Assembly (NCBI GenBank): GCA_020809705.1
Contig: CP085829.1
Coordinates: 1,922,001 to 1,986,000, forward strand
Source of the DNA: Calonectria ilicicola
Taxonomy: Eukaryota > Ascomycota > Sordariomycetes > Hypocreales > Nectriaceae
DNA length: 64,000 nucleotides
Reading direction: 5' to 3'
Shown here: in pieces, positions 9,895 through 20,351 of the stretch
Position numbering within the stretch: the first letter of the stretch is position 1
How the letters are laid out: each line of letters begins with the position of its first letter
Made by a program: the position numbers and the translations under genes
The notes under the pieces: model-generated
Databases searched by the model: none
Told to the model about the DNA's origin: nothing
The model's input: the letters and a program-made list of their open reading frames with translations, nothing else

Positions 9895-12490
9895 CTAAGA
9901 TGCCGTGGTAGATAATGCTTGTTGTTTGTTCTTCTTTGCTTTGACTTTGGCAGCTGCTGCAGCTGCCTTCCTCGCAGCCTCCTCTTCTTCAGCTTCTTGT
10001 GATATAACTTTCCACTTTCGCCAACCATCAAAGTCGATCAAAGCTTGCATGCAGCCCCATTCCATAACTTTCCTCTCAAGCCATACGAAGTTAACAGGCT
10101 AAACAATTGGTTAGTTTTCGGTAACCATGGTGTCATATGAAATTGTGAATACATACCTTGGTCAGGAAGTCATTGCAGCCAGCAGCCAGTGCTTCATGCC
10201 TGTCGCTTTGCAGAGAGCTCGCAGTCAATGCAACAATAATCACCGGGCTCTTGAACAGAGATGGATTTTCAAGGCGATCCTGATCCTTGAGCTCATCTGT
10301 ATCCTCCCCTTCATCACCAGGGACACTACCATCCGGGGCCGATGAAAATACGCCAATGGAATTGACTCTTTCAAGCCGGCGGATTTCTCTTGTAGCCTCA
10401 AGACCATTCATGACTGGTAGCTGAATATCCATCAAAACAAGATGAAAACCACCAGATCTCCATTTCTTCACAGCATCTCGGCCATTCATCGCTGTCTGCC
10501 ACCGCACCTTTAGTCTCTTCACAAAAGCCTCCAAGAGCTTTAAGTTGATTGGATTATCCTCGACAATGAGAACGTTGATCGGGGGAACACCGCCATTGAG
10601 CATGCCTGGTGGAAGAGCTGGGTGCTCTGGGTTTTTCTTCCCCTTTTTTGCACGGTTGGTAGAAGGTCGGGGTGATGACATTCTGGCAGGAGGTGTCGAA
10701 ACCCGGGTTTGAGAAGGCTCAGGGGCGGGCGGAGTTGGAAGAGTAGCCGGAGCGGCGGGAGGGGGAGGCATGCCAGATACCTCGGAGGAATTCGAAAGGG
10801 TACGGTTATGTGGCTGTCGAGTAGTGAAGTGTTGTGTGCCATGGTTGGGCGCAGGGTTGGACGACCCATTGGCTAGGATGGTGGGAGAAGACGTATGGGT
10901 TCGGCCGAGCCTGGGGCGCTCGGGGCGTTCACGATAGGAACGCGATGATCGATTGCCCCCGGGGGAGGGAATAGGAGGGACTTGCCCGGTTCCGATGATG
11001 GCGATGGAATGCGGAGCATGCGAGGTTGACTGTGCTGGAACTGCTGCTGGGGGATGTGGTGAGGATACGGCACCAACAGGAGGGAAATAGCCTTCTCCAG
11101 TTTCTGACGGTCGTCCTTCTTCATAATAGCCAGCGGCGCCATGCCCTACGATACGGGGGGAGGCCTTCGGGGCGCGGCGAGGTATGTCGATGATGAGAGC
11201 CTCATCTACGGTTTGGCCGCTGGGGAAGTAGGCATCCAAGGTGCGTCCCATGGGTTCTTCTGGGCCCAACATCCGTTCTTTGTGCTGATCGCGAGGGATG
11301 ATCCGAATATTGAGGTCGGGGGAATCGAATGTGCGACCTAGAGAATTGGCATATTTGCGGAGAATTAGATCGCGGACATCGTCAACAAGGTCGTCCTCAT
11401 TGATGGTAACGAGAGTGGGAGAAGCGTGAGGACGCTTGACCCAAATCTTACGGGTTACCATGTTGGCGTCGATAGGAAGTAGCGGCGAAGGCTCAGCGCC
11501 CAGGTCATTCGCAGGCGAACTATGCAACAGAGCCTTGATCAAAGTCGACTGGCGATTGGGAAGAAGGCTTTGACGGCGAGGGGGGCCAGATGGTCGAGAC
11601 GAGGGTGATGGTGAAGGCGAGAGTGTCTCGGTCGGTGGATATCTAGGAGACCGAGTAACTGCGACCGTCGTCGTTGTCGTGATGGCAGCGGATGGGGTGG
11701 AAGGTTCGTTGCTGGGATTCAGAGTGTCATGACGGCGGGTCACAACTTCAGCTTCGGCATCAACATCGGCATCCGAGTGAGGAACCGGCAATGAGGAATG
11801 TTCAGCAGAACTGTCCTCATAAATGCGATCAAGATTTGGGTTGGAGTGACGCAGTCGCGGTCGCGTTGGCGTGGAGGTGGGCGACAGCTCTGGTGTGTGC
11901 GGTGGTGAAGGGCAAGAGCTGGGTTGGGATTGAGATTGGATGTGAGGATGAGGCTGCGGCGAAGCTGGCCAAGAACGTCGCAGATCGTTACCTGGCTGGT
12001 CGTTAGGGACCAAGCTGCCGCGGCTCTGCCGGGAGCATGGCGGCTTTAGCGGGTGATTTGGGTCATCAGGCGTTGTGTCAGGCGCTGTGCGACTGGCAAT
12101 AGCACGTGGGACCGCGCCTGTGGGCATGGAGGCGTTGGATGAAACAGGTGTTGTTGCCCGTCTTGGTTCTGATTCTGAAGAAGGCGCCGGGATCGGTAGC
12201 TTATCCGCGACATGGCTATCGCGTTGGTGCTGATCTTCGGTCTGATCTTGTTGACTGCTGTCAAGGCTTGAGCCTGCTGGAGTAATACCGATCTGGCTGC
12301 GAGCTCGGCGAGATGCCGGGCCATGTCGATCTTGCTCTTCATTGCTGTGACTGCGACCACGCCCGCGGCTGCTCCCCAGAGACGAAGATTCGCCGACGCT
12401 CCGAATTGACGACACGATAGATGCTGTCATGGAATGCCGGCGCCTCGAGAATTTCCTTCTCAGCCGCGAGGCTATGTCGGTGGTACCCAT
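9895..12490 (-). CDS. ssk1: Response regulator Ssk1/SskA of the HOG osmotic-stress pathway
   Basis: An 845-residue protein in two exons (10157-12490, 9895-10098) with a 58-bp intron. The first 600 residues are Ser/Pro/Arg-rich and disordered apart from a globular block near residues 340-440. A receiver domain starts near residue 640 with Val-Glu-Asp-Asn-Pro-Ile-Asn. Asp688 in Leu-Met-Asp-Ile-Gln-Leu-Pro is the phosphoacceptor, followed by an Ala-Leu-Thr-Ala block. The conserved Lys778 of Phe-Leu-Thr-Lys is the last codon of exon 1 and joins Pro-Val in exon 2. The receiver has an acidic insertion between residues 715 and 745, as in Ssk1 proteins. Ssk1 receives phosphate through Sln1-type kinases and Ypd1; unphosphorylated Ssk1 activates the Ssk2 MAPKKK in the cytoplasm. 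The start chosen is the ATG at 12490. The frame stays open upstream to a TTG at 12733, with no ATG. Confidence 0.93.
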
Positions 12491-14483
12491 TTGGATAACA
12501 TGGACTGCGAGCTTAGCACGCGCCGTGTTGTGAGCAGGATAATGCGATGGCCTGATGAAAAGAGATGAGGATGGCCATATGAGGGGTTGTAGAAAGCTGA
12601 GTTGGAGCAATGGCGACCCAAAGGTATGCGAGTTGGCTTGCAGCGATGTTGGACAGTGAATCAGAGGCGGCGTCTTAGGCCTCGCTCGCTCAGGCGTGAT
12701 GGGGCCGTCCAGTAGACGAACGACACCCAACAACTTGGGATAATGAGGAGAGGTGTCGTTGCTGGCCTCGCGAGGACGATGGAAATGCCGAGAATAATAG
12801 TAGCGGACCAGATTAAATAATATTTAGAACGGAGACGACGGAAGCCATTTGGGCTACGGATACACCGTCAATGCCAAATGGTTCGGGCTATCAACGACAT
12901 GATAGTCAATGGGTGATGCTTGGTCCTTGTAAGCAAATTTAAAACCAAAGCACAGAGCCTTGACCTGCATCCCGGCAGCTTCCCAGTGAAATGCACAGCT
13001 CATTGCATCCCATCCCACCATTATCCATCCACCAGCAAGCGTTGTCCTTGCAGGGGTGACCCAGACCCAGTCGCTTGCCTCGCACGTCAAGCCTTCTTCT
13101 CGAATGAAAAAAAAAGGACTCACCGACCTTGATGTGGCCTTTCCCATGTCGTCTCTCCAGCTTCATCCCATCAAGAACTGCGCTTCTATGCTAGCCGGGA
13201 TGCACGCGCCAGTCTTATGTTTTCCCCGCTTGCCCTGCTGGGTGTGTTTGGGCACATTTCCATCCCTTTTGAGTTCACACCCACCTGTGTCACATCTCAC
13301 TTCTGGCTTCCCCGTTACCTTCTTGCAGCTTTCCGCCCCGTTGACGCCAATCGCATTGCTTGTGCTTAAACTAATTAGCCCCTTGGGAATACCTGCATTT
13401 ATCCATGCCAATGTTGACTGGAACATTACACTTGCGTCCACCCTATGATACACATACACAAAGCATCGGCCCAGTCTCCACCATTGTGGTACTCTATAGT
13501 CAACGATTGCTCACATTCTCCTTGGGTAATAATGCAGCTAAATAACTCAAACATGGGCTTTTTCTTGTTGTTGTCTTTCAAGCCATCGCATCTTCTATTA
13601 TTATGCAACACCGCGTCTCTCTTCGCGTATGGCTCCACGCTATCCCCACCTGCAATGCCAACCACAGCGCTGGTCTGCACGTGCCCATTGATGAACCGGC
13701 TCTTGAATGCTTGCTGGCATTTCATTCCGCCCTCGCTCCACCCATATGACTGATTTGGCGACCAAATATTTTCTTGATTCATCCCCATAAACCTTGCCAG
13801 CAATAGACTGAAATAGGAGCCGAGGCTGTACGAACTAGAGCTAAGTAGATGCACTTGTTTAACCTGGCGCCCGCATTTTTTACGGTATAGATCAATCACG
13901 GATTGACGCGAGTATTTTGCAAAGCTCTTGTTGTGATTTTGCTGCCTTTCCACATGAACGGGATGATGGGGCCCTATCAGCTACGTTAATCTCAAACCGT
14001 CATAAAAATTCACTGGTCAATACAACTCGAGCTAAATACTGAATTCTGTCCGATTGCTCTGCAGGTGTTTCCCAAATTGCAATTGTGATGCCAAGAGACT
14101 CGGTTAGCTCCAAATGCGATGTACAGATAATGATGGAACCACTGTACTTGATTCAGGAAATAGTTATTACTATCAATACCGAATGAGTCGATTGCACTTC
14201 TCCGATCTATGGGGCTGACTACCGGAGCCCTCAAGCTAATTATTCCTATGCGCTAGGCGGCGTAATGCACTATTGAGCAAATCTGCCTACCTTAAGGTCA
14301 AGAACTCTCCAATCAAGCACCGTATTGAAAGCACTGTGCAACTGCACTGTGGGTCCTGAATTAAGCTGCTGATTACCAAGGTCAACAGGGGTTGTTCATG
14401 GTTTAGACAAGCACCGAAGAGTGACCCAGACTCTAATCCCTGAAATTCAAGTAATATTTACAAGAGTAAACGTGTACCTAGTC
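12491..14483. promoter_or_regulatory. Divergent promoter region of ssk1 and the CCDC97-like gene
   Basis: About 2 kb lies between two genes transcribed away from each other. Next to ssk1, the minus strand stays open without stops for about 80 codons (to 12733) in frame with the protein but has no ATG, so I read it as 5' leader. A 175-codon open frame at 13426-13953 begins at GTG and shows no motif. No individual factor site can be asserted. Confidence 0.4.
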
Positions 14484-15171
14484 ATGTCGGAGGATATTCG
14501 AGCATCAGATACTGGATTTGAGCAACCAACCCCACGGGTACCCAAATCCCCAGGTCGGATTGCTCAAATTCAAACGCAGAACCGCCGTCGCGAATATCTT
14601 GCCCGAAACCCATCCTACTTTGACAACATTGAACATGAGTTGGCCGGTAAGAAATCCCATCATACTCACTCCCTATTCCTTCTCTTAACATGCCTTGCCA
14701 GACCCAGTATTGTATGAGCGCCTGGTGAAGCGTTTTCATTCTGCAGCAGAAAGGGAGGCTGAGGGCAAGGCTAAGGGTTATGGGCGAACGCTAGAGGCTG
14801 CCCTGCAACGTGGAGAATCCAAGCTAGCCCATATGCGAGAATCTAACGGCAACAGCCATGTCGAGGCCAATGATAAAGGTAGCGTGGATGCCGGCCTGGA
14901 TCTGGTTTGGGAGCAAGAAGCAATAGACAAGGAGCATGGGCAACAACTTTGGCATGCTTTCCTTGAAGACCAATTTGTCCGCGGAAATGATGAAGAGTTC
15001 GATTACAGCGCAATCGACGAGAATGATGAATACGATACCTTGGTCCAACAAGATGCTCAGGATGCCTGGTTTGACGAGGAAGAGCCTAGTTGGGTAGGGG
15101 ATGATCAACTATCCGATCTGACTAAGGAGCCGCGAAAATTAGAGGGGGAAACGGGAATACAAGATTTCTAA
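14484..15171 (+). CDS. CCDC97-like (CCD97 family) protein
   Basis: A 210-residue protein from two exons (14484-14646, 14702-15171) with a 55-bp intron; the junction codon becomes Asp. The C-terminal half holds the family signature, a Phe-Asp-Tyr-Ser-Ala-Ile-Asp-Glu-Asn-Asp-Glu-Tyr-Asp block (PF09747), next to Asp/Glu-rich segments with Trp residues. The N-terminal half is basic and helical, with an Asn-Arg-Arg-Arg-Glu-Tyr-Leu segment. Human CCDC97 is associated with the SF3B/U2 snRNP spliceosome module, so a role in splicing is inferred; another spliceosomal gene (SF3A1) lies 44 kb away in the same window. The ATG at 14484 was chosen; an in-frame ATG 63 bp upstream (14421) would add 21 residues of no visible conservation. 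Confidence 0.78.
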
Positions 15172-15786
15172 CCTTTAGTTTTTGTGAAGATACACATTGG
15201 CTCAGTCACTAGTGAAGTTGTGATGCAGGCTCCTTAAAACCACACCTCGCTCAAGAGCTGCTGGCAGAAACGAGACTTGTTCAAAGGTTTATGATTATAT
15301 CGTTAGCATAGCATTCGCAAGGTACATATTTATTAATAGGCAAGATTGGCATGGATGGCATTATTTAGTATCATATCGGTGCCACTTCCTGAGCCCAATC
15401 CTGGCATAGTCCCCTGTCGATTCCCTTCACTTCACCGGACTCCCTGACCGAAATCCCGTCAAGATGGAGTCATGCCATGGCGTTACAAAGATGCCTTCGA
15501 ATGTGCGTCTGACCATGCGCGGCCGGTTTGCAGCTATGTCATAGCCCAGACGAGCCGGGGTGACCGGGTAAATTCGTCGGCGCATTTCTGGATAAATGGA
15601 TGGCGGCTGTGGAGCTTCCAGTTCCAGAATATCAAGCAGCGCAGAAGTATAAAATGATCAACGCGGGGCCATGTCCAAGACATGCGTGGATAAATCCAGG
15701 CGCTCGTCTGGTAGCTTCAATTTCAATGCAATTCCAGCCTTTTCTATACTTCATCATCCTCTCAAATTTGTAGATTGAACAAAATC
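15172..15786. promoter_or_regulatory. GH43 promoter region with GGNTAAA motifs and a TATA box
   Basis: Three matches to GGNTAAA, the published binding consensus of the xylanolytic activator XlnR, lie at 15566-15572, 15590-15596 and 15688-15694. A TATAAAA box sits at 15648-15654, about 135 bp before the start codon. CreA-like SYGGRG matches are also present (for example GTGGAG near 15610). This combination fits an inducible, glucose-repressible glycosidase gene, but short motifs occur by chance. The left part must also hold the 3' UTR of the CCDC97-like gene. Confidence 0.45.
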
Positions 15787-16770
15787 ATGGCTCCCCTCAT
15801 TACCCACGTCTTCACTGCTGACCCATCGGCCCATGTTTTCAATGGCAAGGTCTACATCTATCCCTCACATGATCGCGAGACAGTCATCAAGTTTAACGAC
15901 AATGGGGACCAATATGATATGGCTGACTATCATGTCTTCAGCACCGAAAGCCTAAGCCCCCCAGGAAAAGTCACAGATCACGGCGTTGTTCTGAAAATGG
16001 AAGATGTTCCCTGGGTATCCAAGCAACTCTGGGCCCCTGATGCGGCCGAGAAAAATGGGAAGTACTACCTGTACTTCCCAGCCCGCGATAAAGAGGGCAT
16101 CTTCCGTATTGGAGTGGCGATCGGTGACAATCCTGAAGGCCCATTCGTGCCAGATCCGGAGCCGATCAAGGGCAGTTACAGCATTGACCCGGCAAGCTTT
16201 GTAGATGAGGACGGACAAGCATACCTCTACTTTGGCGGTCTTTGGGGCGGCCAGCTACAGTGCTACCAGAAAGGCAATGACATCTTTGATGCTTCATGGC
16301 AAGGCCCAAAGGAGGTGAGCGGCGAAGGGGTGAGTGCGCAAGGGCCACGAGTCGCCAAGCTCAGTGAAGACATGCGCCAGTTCGAAGGCGAGGTCCAAGA
16401 GCTCACCATTTTGGCCCCGGAGACTGGAAAGCCAATTCTTAGCGACGATCATGATCGTCGATTCTTCGAGGCAGCATGGCTTCATAAGAAGGGGGACACG
16501 TACTACTTCTCTTATTCAACTGGAGATACTCACTTCCTTTGCTACGCTACCGGCAAGAGTCCCCTTGGTCCGTTTACATTCCGCGGCCGTATCTTGGAGC
16601 CGGTGCTCGGGTGGACGACACACCACTCCATTGTCGAGTTTCAGGGCAAAACCTATTTGTTCTATCATGATTGCGAATTGAGTAAGGGCGTGGATCATCT
16701 GAGGTCGGTTAAAGTTAAGGAAATCTTCTATGATGAAAATGACAACATTATCACAACAAAGGCAGACTAG
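15787..16770 (+). CDS. Glycoside hydrolase family 43 enzyme, intracellular (xylosidase/arabinofuranosidase type)
   Basis: An intronless 327-residue single-domain protein. The five-bladed beta-propeller signature residues are visible: the general base Asp12 in Thr-Ala-Asp-Pro-Ser, the pKa modulator Asp134 in Tyr-Ser-Ile-Asp-Pro, and the general acid Glu228 in Phe-Phe-Glu-Ala-Ala-Trp. A His-His pair at 279-280 matches the conserved metal/active-site His. There is no signal peptide, so it is predicted cytosolic and would act on short imported oligosaccharides such as xylobiose or arabino-oligosaccharides. Family GH43 includes beta-xylosidases, alpha-L-arabinofuranosidases and arabinanases, and substrate cannot be read from sequence. 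The start is ATG 15787; the open frame's apparent start four codons upstream is TTG. Absence of introns and of a secretion signal recalls bacterial homologues, a possible but unproven sign of transfer. Confidence 0.88.
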   Translation: MAPLITHVFTADPSAHVFNGKVYIYPSHDRETVIKFNDNGDQYDMADYHVFSTESLSPPGKVTDHGVVLKMEDVPWVSKQLWAPDAAEKNGKYYLYFPARDKEGIFRIGVAIGDNPEGPFVPDPEPIKGSYSIDPASFVDEDGQAYLYFGGLWGGQLQCYQKGNDIFDASWQGPKEVSGEGVSAQGPRVAKLSEDMRQFEGEVQELTILAPETGKPILSDDHDRRFFEAAWLHKKGDTYYFSYSTGDTHFLCYATGKSPLGPFTFRGRILEPVLGWTTHHSIVEFQGKTYLFYHDCELSKGVDHLRSVKVKEIFYDENDNIITTKAD

Positions 16771-16958
16771 ACAAGAGCAGAATCTGAATAAAAATAATCA
16801 TTGATAGGTATACGTTTATATTTAGTGATAATCCTTCCAGGTATATCTCTCCCGAAATTTTGCGCGTTTTCTCGTGTCTTGTATATGAACTCACTTTTAA
16901 ATCTCTGTATCAGTTTTCCGGGATGACAAAGGAGAAATTGGGCCACATTGTCTCCAGG

Positions 16959-19900
16959 CTAAACATCAACCCCAAGACGAAGCTTTTCTAACGCCTCTTC
17001 GTATCTTGCGGGACTGTGGTCCATCAGCATACTCGTCCCAAACCTGATTTCTTTGAATCGAGCTTCTACATTCTTGATATACTTCAATACAATTCTTTGC
17101 GCTGGCTTCCCAATATGATCTTCTTCCGAAAGTAAGAAAGCATCGCGTCTCAGCACTCGTTGGGACTCGACTATAAATACCTCTCCTGGTGGCGCGAGCT
17201 TTTGGTTGCTCATCCCACTTCTTAGCCCCTGGAGTAAGGATACACCCCATTCAGTGTTTTCTTCATTGACCGTGGGCGAACCGCGGTACCATTTGTTGGC
17301 TATCCCGTTTTGGAGAGCTTGCCAGATTCTCTGGCGTATTTCTATCTTGGCTTGGTTCTGGTCATTTTTAAATGCCAGTGCCACAGCTTGGGAGTCACGA
17401 AGGGTCCCAAGGGATAAGTATGGGACAATATCATGACCATGTATTATGCTTGTAATAAGTCCCCTAGTGCGTTTACGCAGCGAAGACGACATTGTACCGG
17501 GCGGGCCATAAGCATAAACGTGGATTGGACGCTTTGGAGGCAAGCATGGATGATTTAACTGTGCATCATGGCCATTCTCAACCACGGGTCGCGCATGAGG
17601 TTGAGCAGTAGTAACAAACCCAGTGCCAGTGGGATTGGGTTCTGATAGCATAACGCCAAGAAGGGCGGTTACTGCACCACCCAGGGAGTGACCACATAGT
17701 ACCAACCCATAGTCAGGAAATTCCACCAGGGCTTCTCGGAGAGTAAGCAAGACACGCCCATCTCCACCATATAAAAGCCTGCAAGCAGAAGCATGAACAC
17801 CCTTGTGCACTTTATAATCTCGACCCTGCCAAGCAAGAACATCGTAATCACAGGTTAAATCGGCCAGGATATCTTCAAAGCCCAAAGTCCCTCGACAAGC
17901 GAGAACGACTGTCTTTGCATCGTGATCAAGCGAGATGTAGTGTACCAAAGGAACGCCAGTACCCGTTGAGCCACTGGAGTCTGTACCTCCTTCAGGGTCA
18001 ACAAACGAGGCCAGGAGAATACTGTTGGAATCTGACTCGGTGTGGTGAACGAAATGCCTCACATCATGATGAGTGTCATCCCAAGCTCGAAGGATAGGCA
18101 TCTCCTTCGAAATACCCATAAACTTGAGGAAGTTCGACCCATATGAGGCAGATGAGAATCTCATATATCTTGTGATATTACTGAGAACGTGTGCCTTTGG
18201 GAATATACCATCAATCTCACCGTCTCGTCTTAGTGTGCTAAGGGCATCGGTCGCGTTATAAGCACTCTTTTGGTAATATGAAGCCAAGACTAGAGATGAC
18301 TGTGAATCATTCAATGCGAGGTTGTAAAGGCTAGAGACATTGGGTATCTCATGACGATGGTCCATGGCGGAGAGTGGCCGGTTTAAGCCAGCAGAGCTTT
18401 TCTCGGTTTGTGACTTGGACCATAGTGAATCAGAAGCGGCATCAGTTCTTGATATTGTAGGAGAAGTAGGTCTTGAGTTGATTGTAGATTGAACCGAGTA
18501 TGTGTCAGTTTGCGAGACAATCGAGTCACGGCGATACTCTCGAATGGATACATAGCTAGCTCGAGAAGAGCTGCGTGGTATCAATTCTAGGCTCTCCATA
18601 TTGTCCCTAGATAGCGCGGTGGACCGTAAATCATAGTCCTCCTTACTTTGAGATTCAGATAAATCGGAATTGCTAGAAGATAGGATAGAACTTCTACTTC
18701 CCAATTCTTTCCACCGGGAAATATGTTTTGTATCCCCGGGAGTTGAATCTTTATGCCAGATATTGGTGAAGGATTGGCTTCCCTCCCGAAGAACTTGTTT
18801 CAGAGTTCCTCTTTTTTCTGCATTTCGACCTGTCACAACCGAATCCGTCTTCCTTTTGTGCAGAATTTTTCGGGGCCCCAATGCACTCTCTCGAGGCAAT
18901 TCAGGTTTACTCCGAGACCCGGCCGAATCCAAGGGAACTCGGGGTCTTTTCTGATTTGCCTCCCGTTCTGGCTTTGGCTGGGCTGAAGGCAAAGCCAGTT
19001 GAGGAGAAGGCGTCGGTGTCTTTGGCGTCCTGCTAATCTTATCTTGGCCAAACGTGCTTGGAGATCGTGGAGCCAATCTTTCAGATATATGGGATTGGCG
19101 TCCACTGGATTCCTTAACATTAATACGATTTCTTGGGGGTGACGTAGGGCTTGTCGGAATAGTTCGTCTGGGTAATCGAGACGGTTCCTGATTCTGCACC
19201 TTTCGAATCGGCCTCTCAATAGTTGGAGACTCAATTGAAGGTGTCTTTTTTGAATCGTCATGACTTTGAAATATTGTCTTCCCGGTTCTTGATCTCTCGA
19301 GCTTATATATTACTCGATAAGACGGGCCTCCTTGATTGGTGAGCCGGCTCCCCGATCTAGCACTTTGTGGCGACCTTGCAACTTTTGTTTCAACGACTTC
19401 CGCTCCGGGTAGAGTGGGAATAGAACGGGGTCTAGGGCCGTCAATATCGATAGTGATGGTCTGGGTAGTTGAAATCGAGTTTGATACTGATATGAAAGTT
19501 TCAGGCGGCAGCGAGTCAGCCATCTGGTCCTTGAGCCGACGAAGAACTTCTTCTCCTTCGTCATCAAGGCTTCCAAGGCGTTCTTGTGACAAATCCAAAG
19601 ATCTTCTTTTGTAGTTCTCTTTGGATATCGGCGGAGTTTCGGGTTGGGAATTTATCGCGATGTCATCACGAACATCAATTCTCTCGCCATCATTTAGGAC
19701 AACGACATCCCATATTATTTCTTCACAATCCTGGCGATAAGATTCTTCGCTGTGAACCTTCCAACACCACTTCTGCAGATATGCTAAAGCACATAAGCCA
19801 ATGGTGAGGTCAATAACCCCAACCGGTTCGCCTTTGGCACCTGTTGCAGGATCGCGGAACTCTCGGCGAATTAGTGTGATGATGCTAGCTATAGCCCGCG

Positions 19901-20351
19901 AGGAATCGGTGGACCCGAGAAGCTGATCGAGAGAGGATAAAAGCAATTGCGAGACCTCGGATGCTAAGGAAATCGTTGTATTTGTGAGATGGAAACCAGC
20001 AGTTGTCCAAAAGACAACTTGGGTCATAGCATGATGAAGGTTCTCGAGACTCCGTTCGATAACAGACTCGGCATCGAGAGTGGCTAAGTCACTTTGAGAT
20101 CGCGAGAGGGTTTCTCTTCCAGCTCGACTCAAGACCGACTCAACCAAACCCCGAGCCAACTCGAGGCTAGATAGAGTAGTGAACCTCGCCGCGCCTAAGC
20201 TATAGGAGCCTGCGGTGGAGCCAAGACGAATGGCGAGACAGGTAGAACGGGTCGCGAAACTAACAGCTTGTGCAATAGGCGCCGGCAGCAAGGTAGGGCC
20301 TGGTTGAGAAGGCGTCACATCGGGAGTGGGTGGGATATTTCGGCTATCCAT
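16959..20351 (-). CDS. Large class 3 lipase (sn1-diacylglycerol-lipase-like)
   Basis: An uninterrupted frame of 1130 residues. The catalytic alpha/beta-hydrolase fold occupies about residues 760-1030. Its nucleophile elbow Gly-His-Ser889-Leu-Gly-Gly is intact, preceded by a Val-Leu-Ala-Cys-Arg-Gly-Thr oxyanion block and followed by Tyr-Gly-Pro-Pro-Gly and an Ile-His-Gly-His-Asp-Ile-Val-Pro segment carrying a candidate Asp and His of the triad. The N-terminal 220 residues form hydrophobic/amphipathic helices, and residues 240-690 are Ser/Pro-rich and disordered. This layout is that of large fungal class 3 lipases (PF01764) related to diacylglycerol lipases, acting on membrane or lipid-droplet glycerolipids. 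The frame is open to a GTG at 20429, but ATG 20351 is the first start. The gene converges on the GH43 gene, with 188 bp between stops. Confidence 0.88.
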   Translation of the reverse strand: MDSRNIPPTPDVTPSQPGPTLLPAPIAQAVSFATRSTCLAIRLGSTAGSYSLGAARFTTLSSLELARGLVESVLSRAGRETLSRSQSDLATLDAESVIERSLENLHHAMTQVVFWTTAGFHLTNTTISLASEVSQLLLSSLDQLLGSTDSSRAIASIITLIRREFRDPATGAKGEPVGVIDLTIGLCALAYLQKWCWKVHSEESYRQDCEEIIWDVVVLNDGERIDVRDDIAINSQPETPPISKENYKRRSLDLSQERLGSLDDEGEEVLRRLKDQMADSLPPETFISVSNSISTTQTITIDIDGPRPRSIPTLPGAEVVETKVARSPQSARSGSRLTNQGGPSYRVIYKLERSRTGKTIFQSHDDSKKTPSIESPTIERPIRKVQNQEPSRLPRRTIPTSPTSPPRNRINVKESSGRQSHISERLAPRSPSTFGQDKISRTPKTPTPSPQLALPSAQPKPEREANQKRPRVPLDSAGSRSKPELPRESALGPRKILHKRKTDSVVTGRNAEKRGTLKQVLREGSQSFTNIWHKDSTPGDTKHISRWKELGSRSSILSSSNSDLSESQSKEDYDLRSTALSRDNMESLELIPRSSSRASYVSIREYRRDSIVSQTDTYSVQSTINSRPTSPTISRTDAASDSLWSKSQTEKSSAGLNRPLSAMDHRHEIPNVSSLYNLALNDSQSSLVLASYYQKSAYNATDALSTLRRDGEIDGIFPKAHVLSNITRYMRFSSASYGSNFLKFMGISKEMPILRAWDDTHHDVRHFVHHTESDSNSILLASFVDPEGGTDSSGSTGTGVPLVHYISLDHDAKTVVLACRGTLGFEDILADLTCDYDVLAWQGRDYKVHKGVHASACRLLYGGDGRVLLTLREALVEFPDYGLVLCGHSLGGAVTALLGVMLSEPNPTGTGFVTTAQPHARPVVENGHDAQLNHPCLPPKRPIHVYAYGPPGTMSSSLRKRTRGLITSIIHGHDIVPYLSLGTLRDSQAVALAFKNDQNQAKIEIRQRIWQALQNGIANKWYRGSPTVNEENTEWGVSLLQGLRSGMSNQKLAPPGEVFIVESQRVLRRDAFLLSEEDHIGKPAQRIVLKYIKNVEARFKEIRFGTSMLMDHSPARYEEALEKLRLGVDV

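Noticed and set aside
13426..13953. Minus-strand open frame of 175 codons
   Set aside because: It starts at GTG, has no ATG near the start and no domain; a frame this long is expected by chance in 64 kb.
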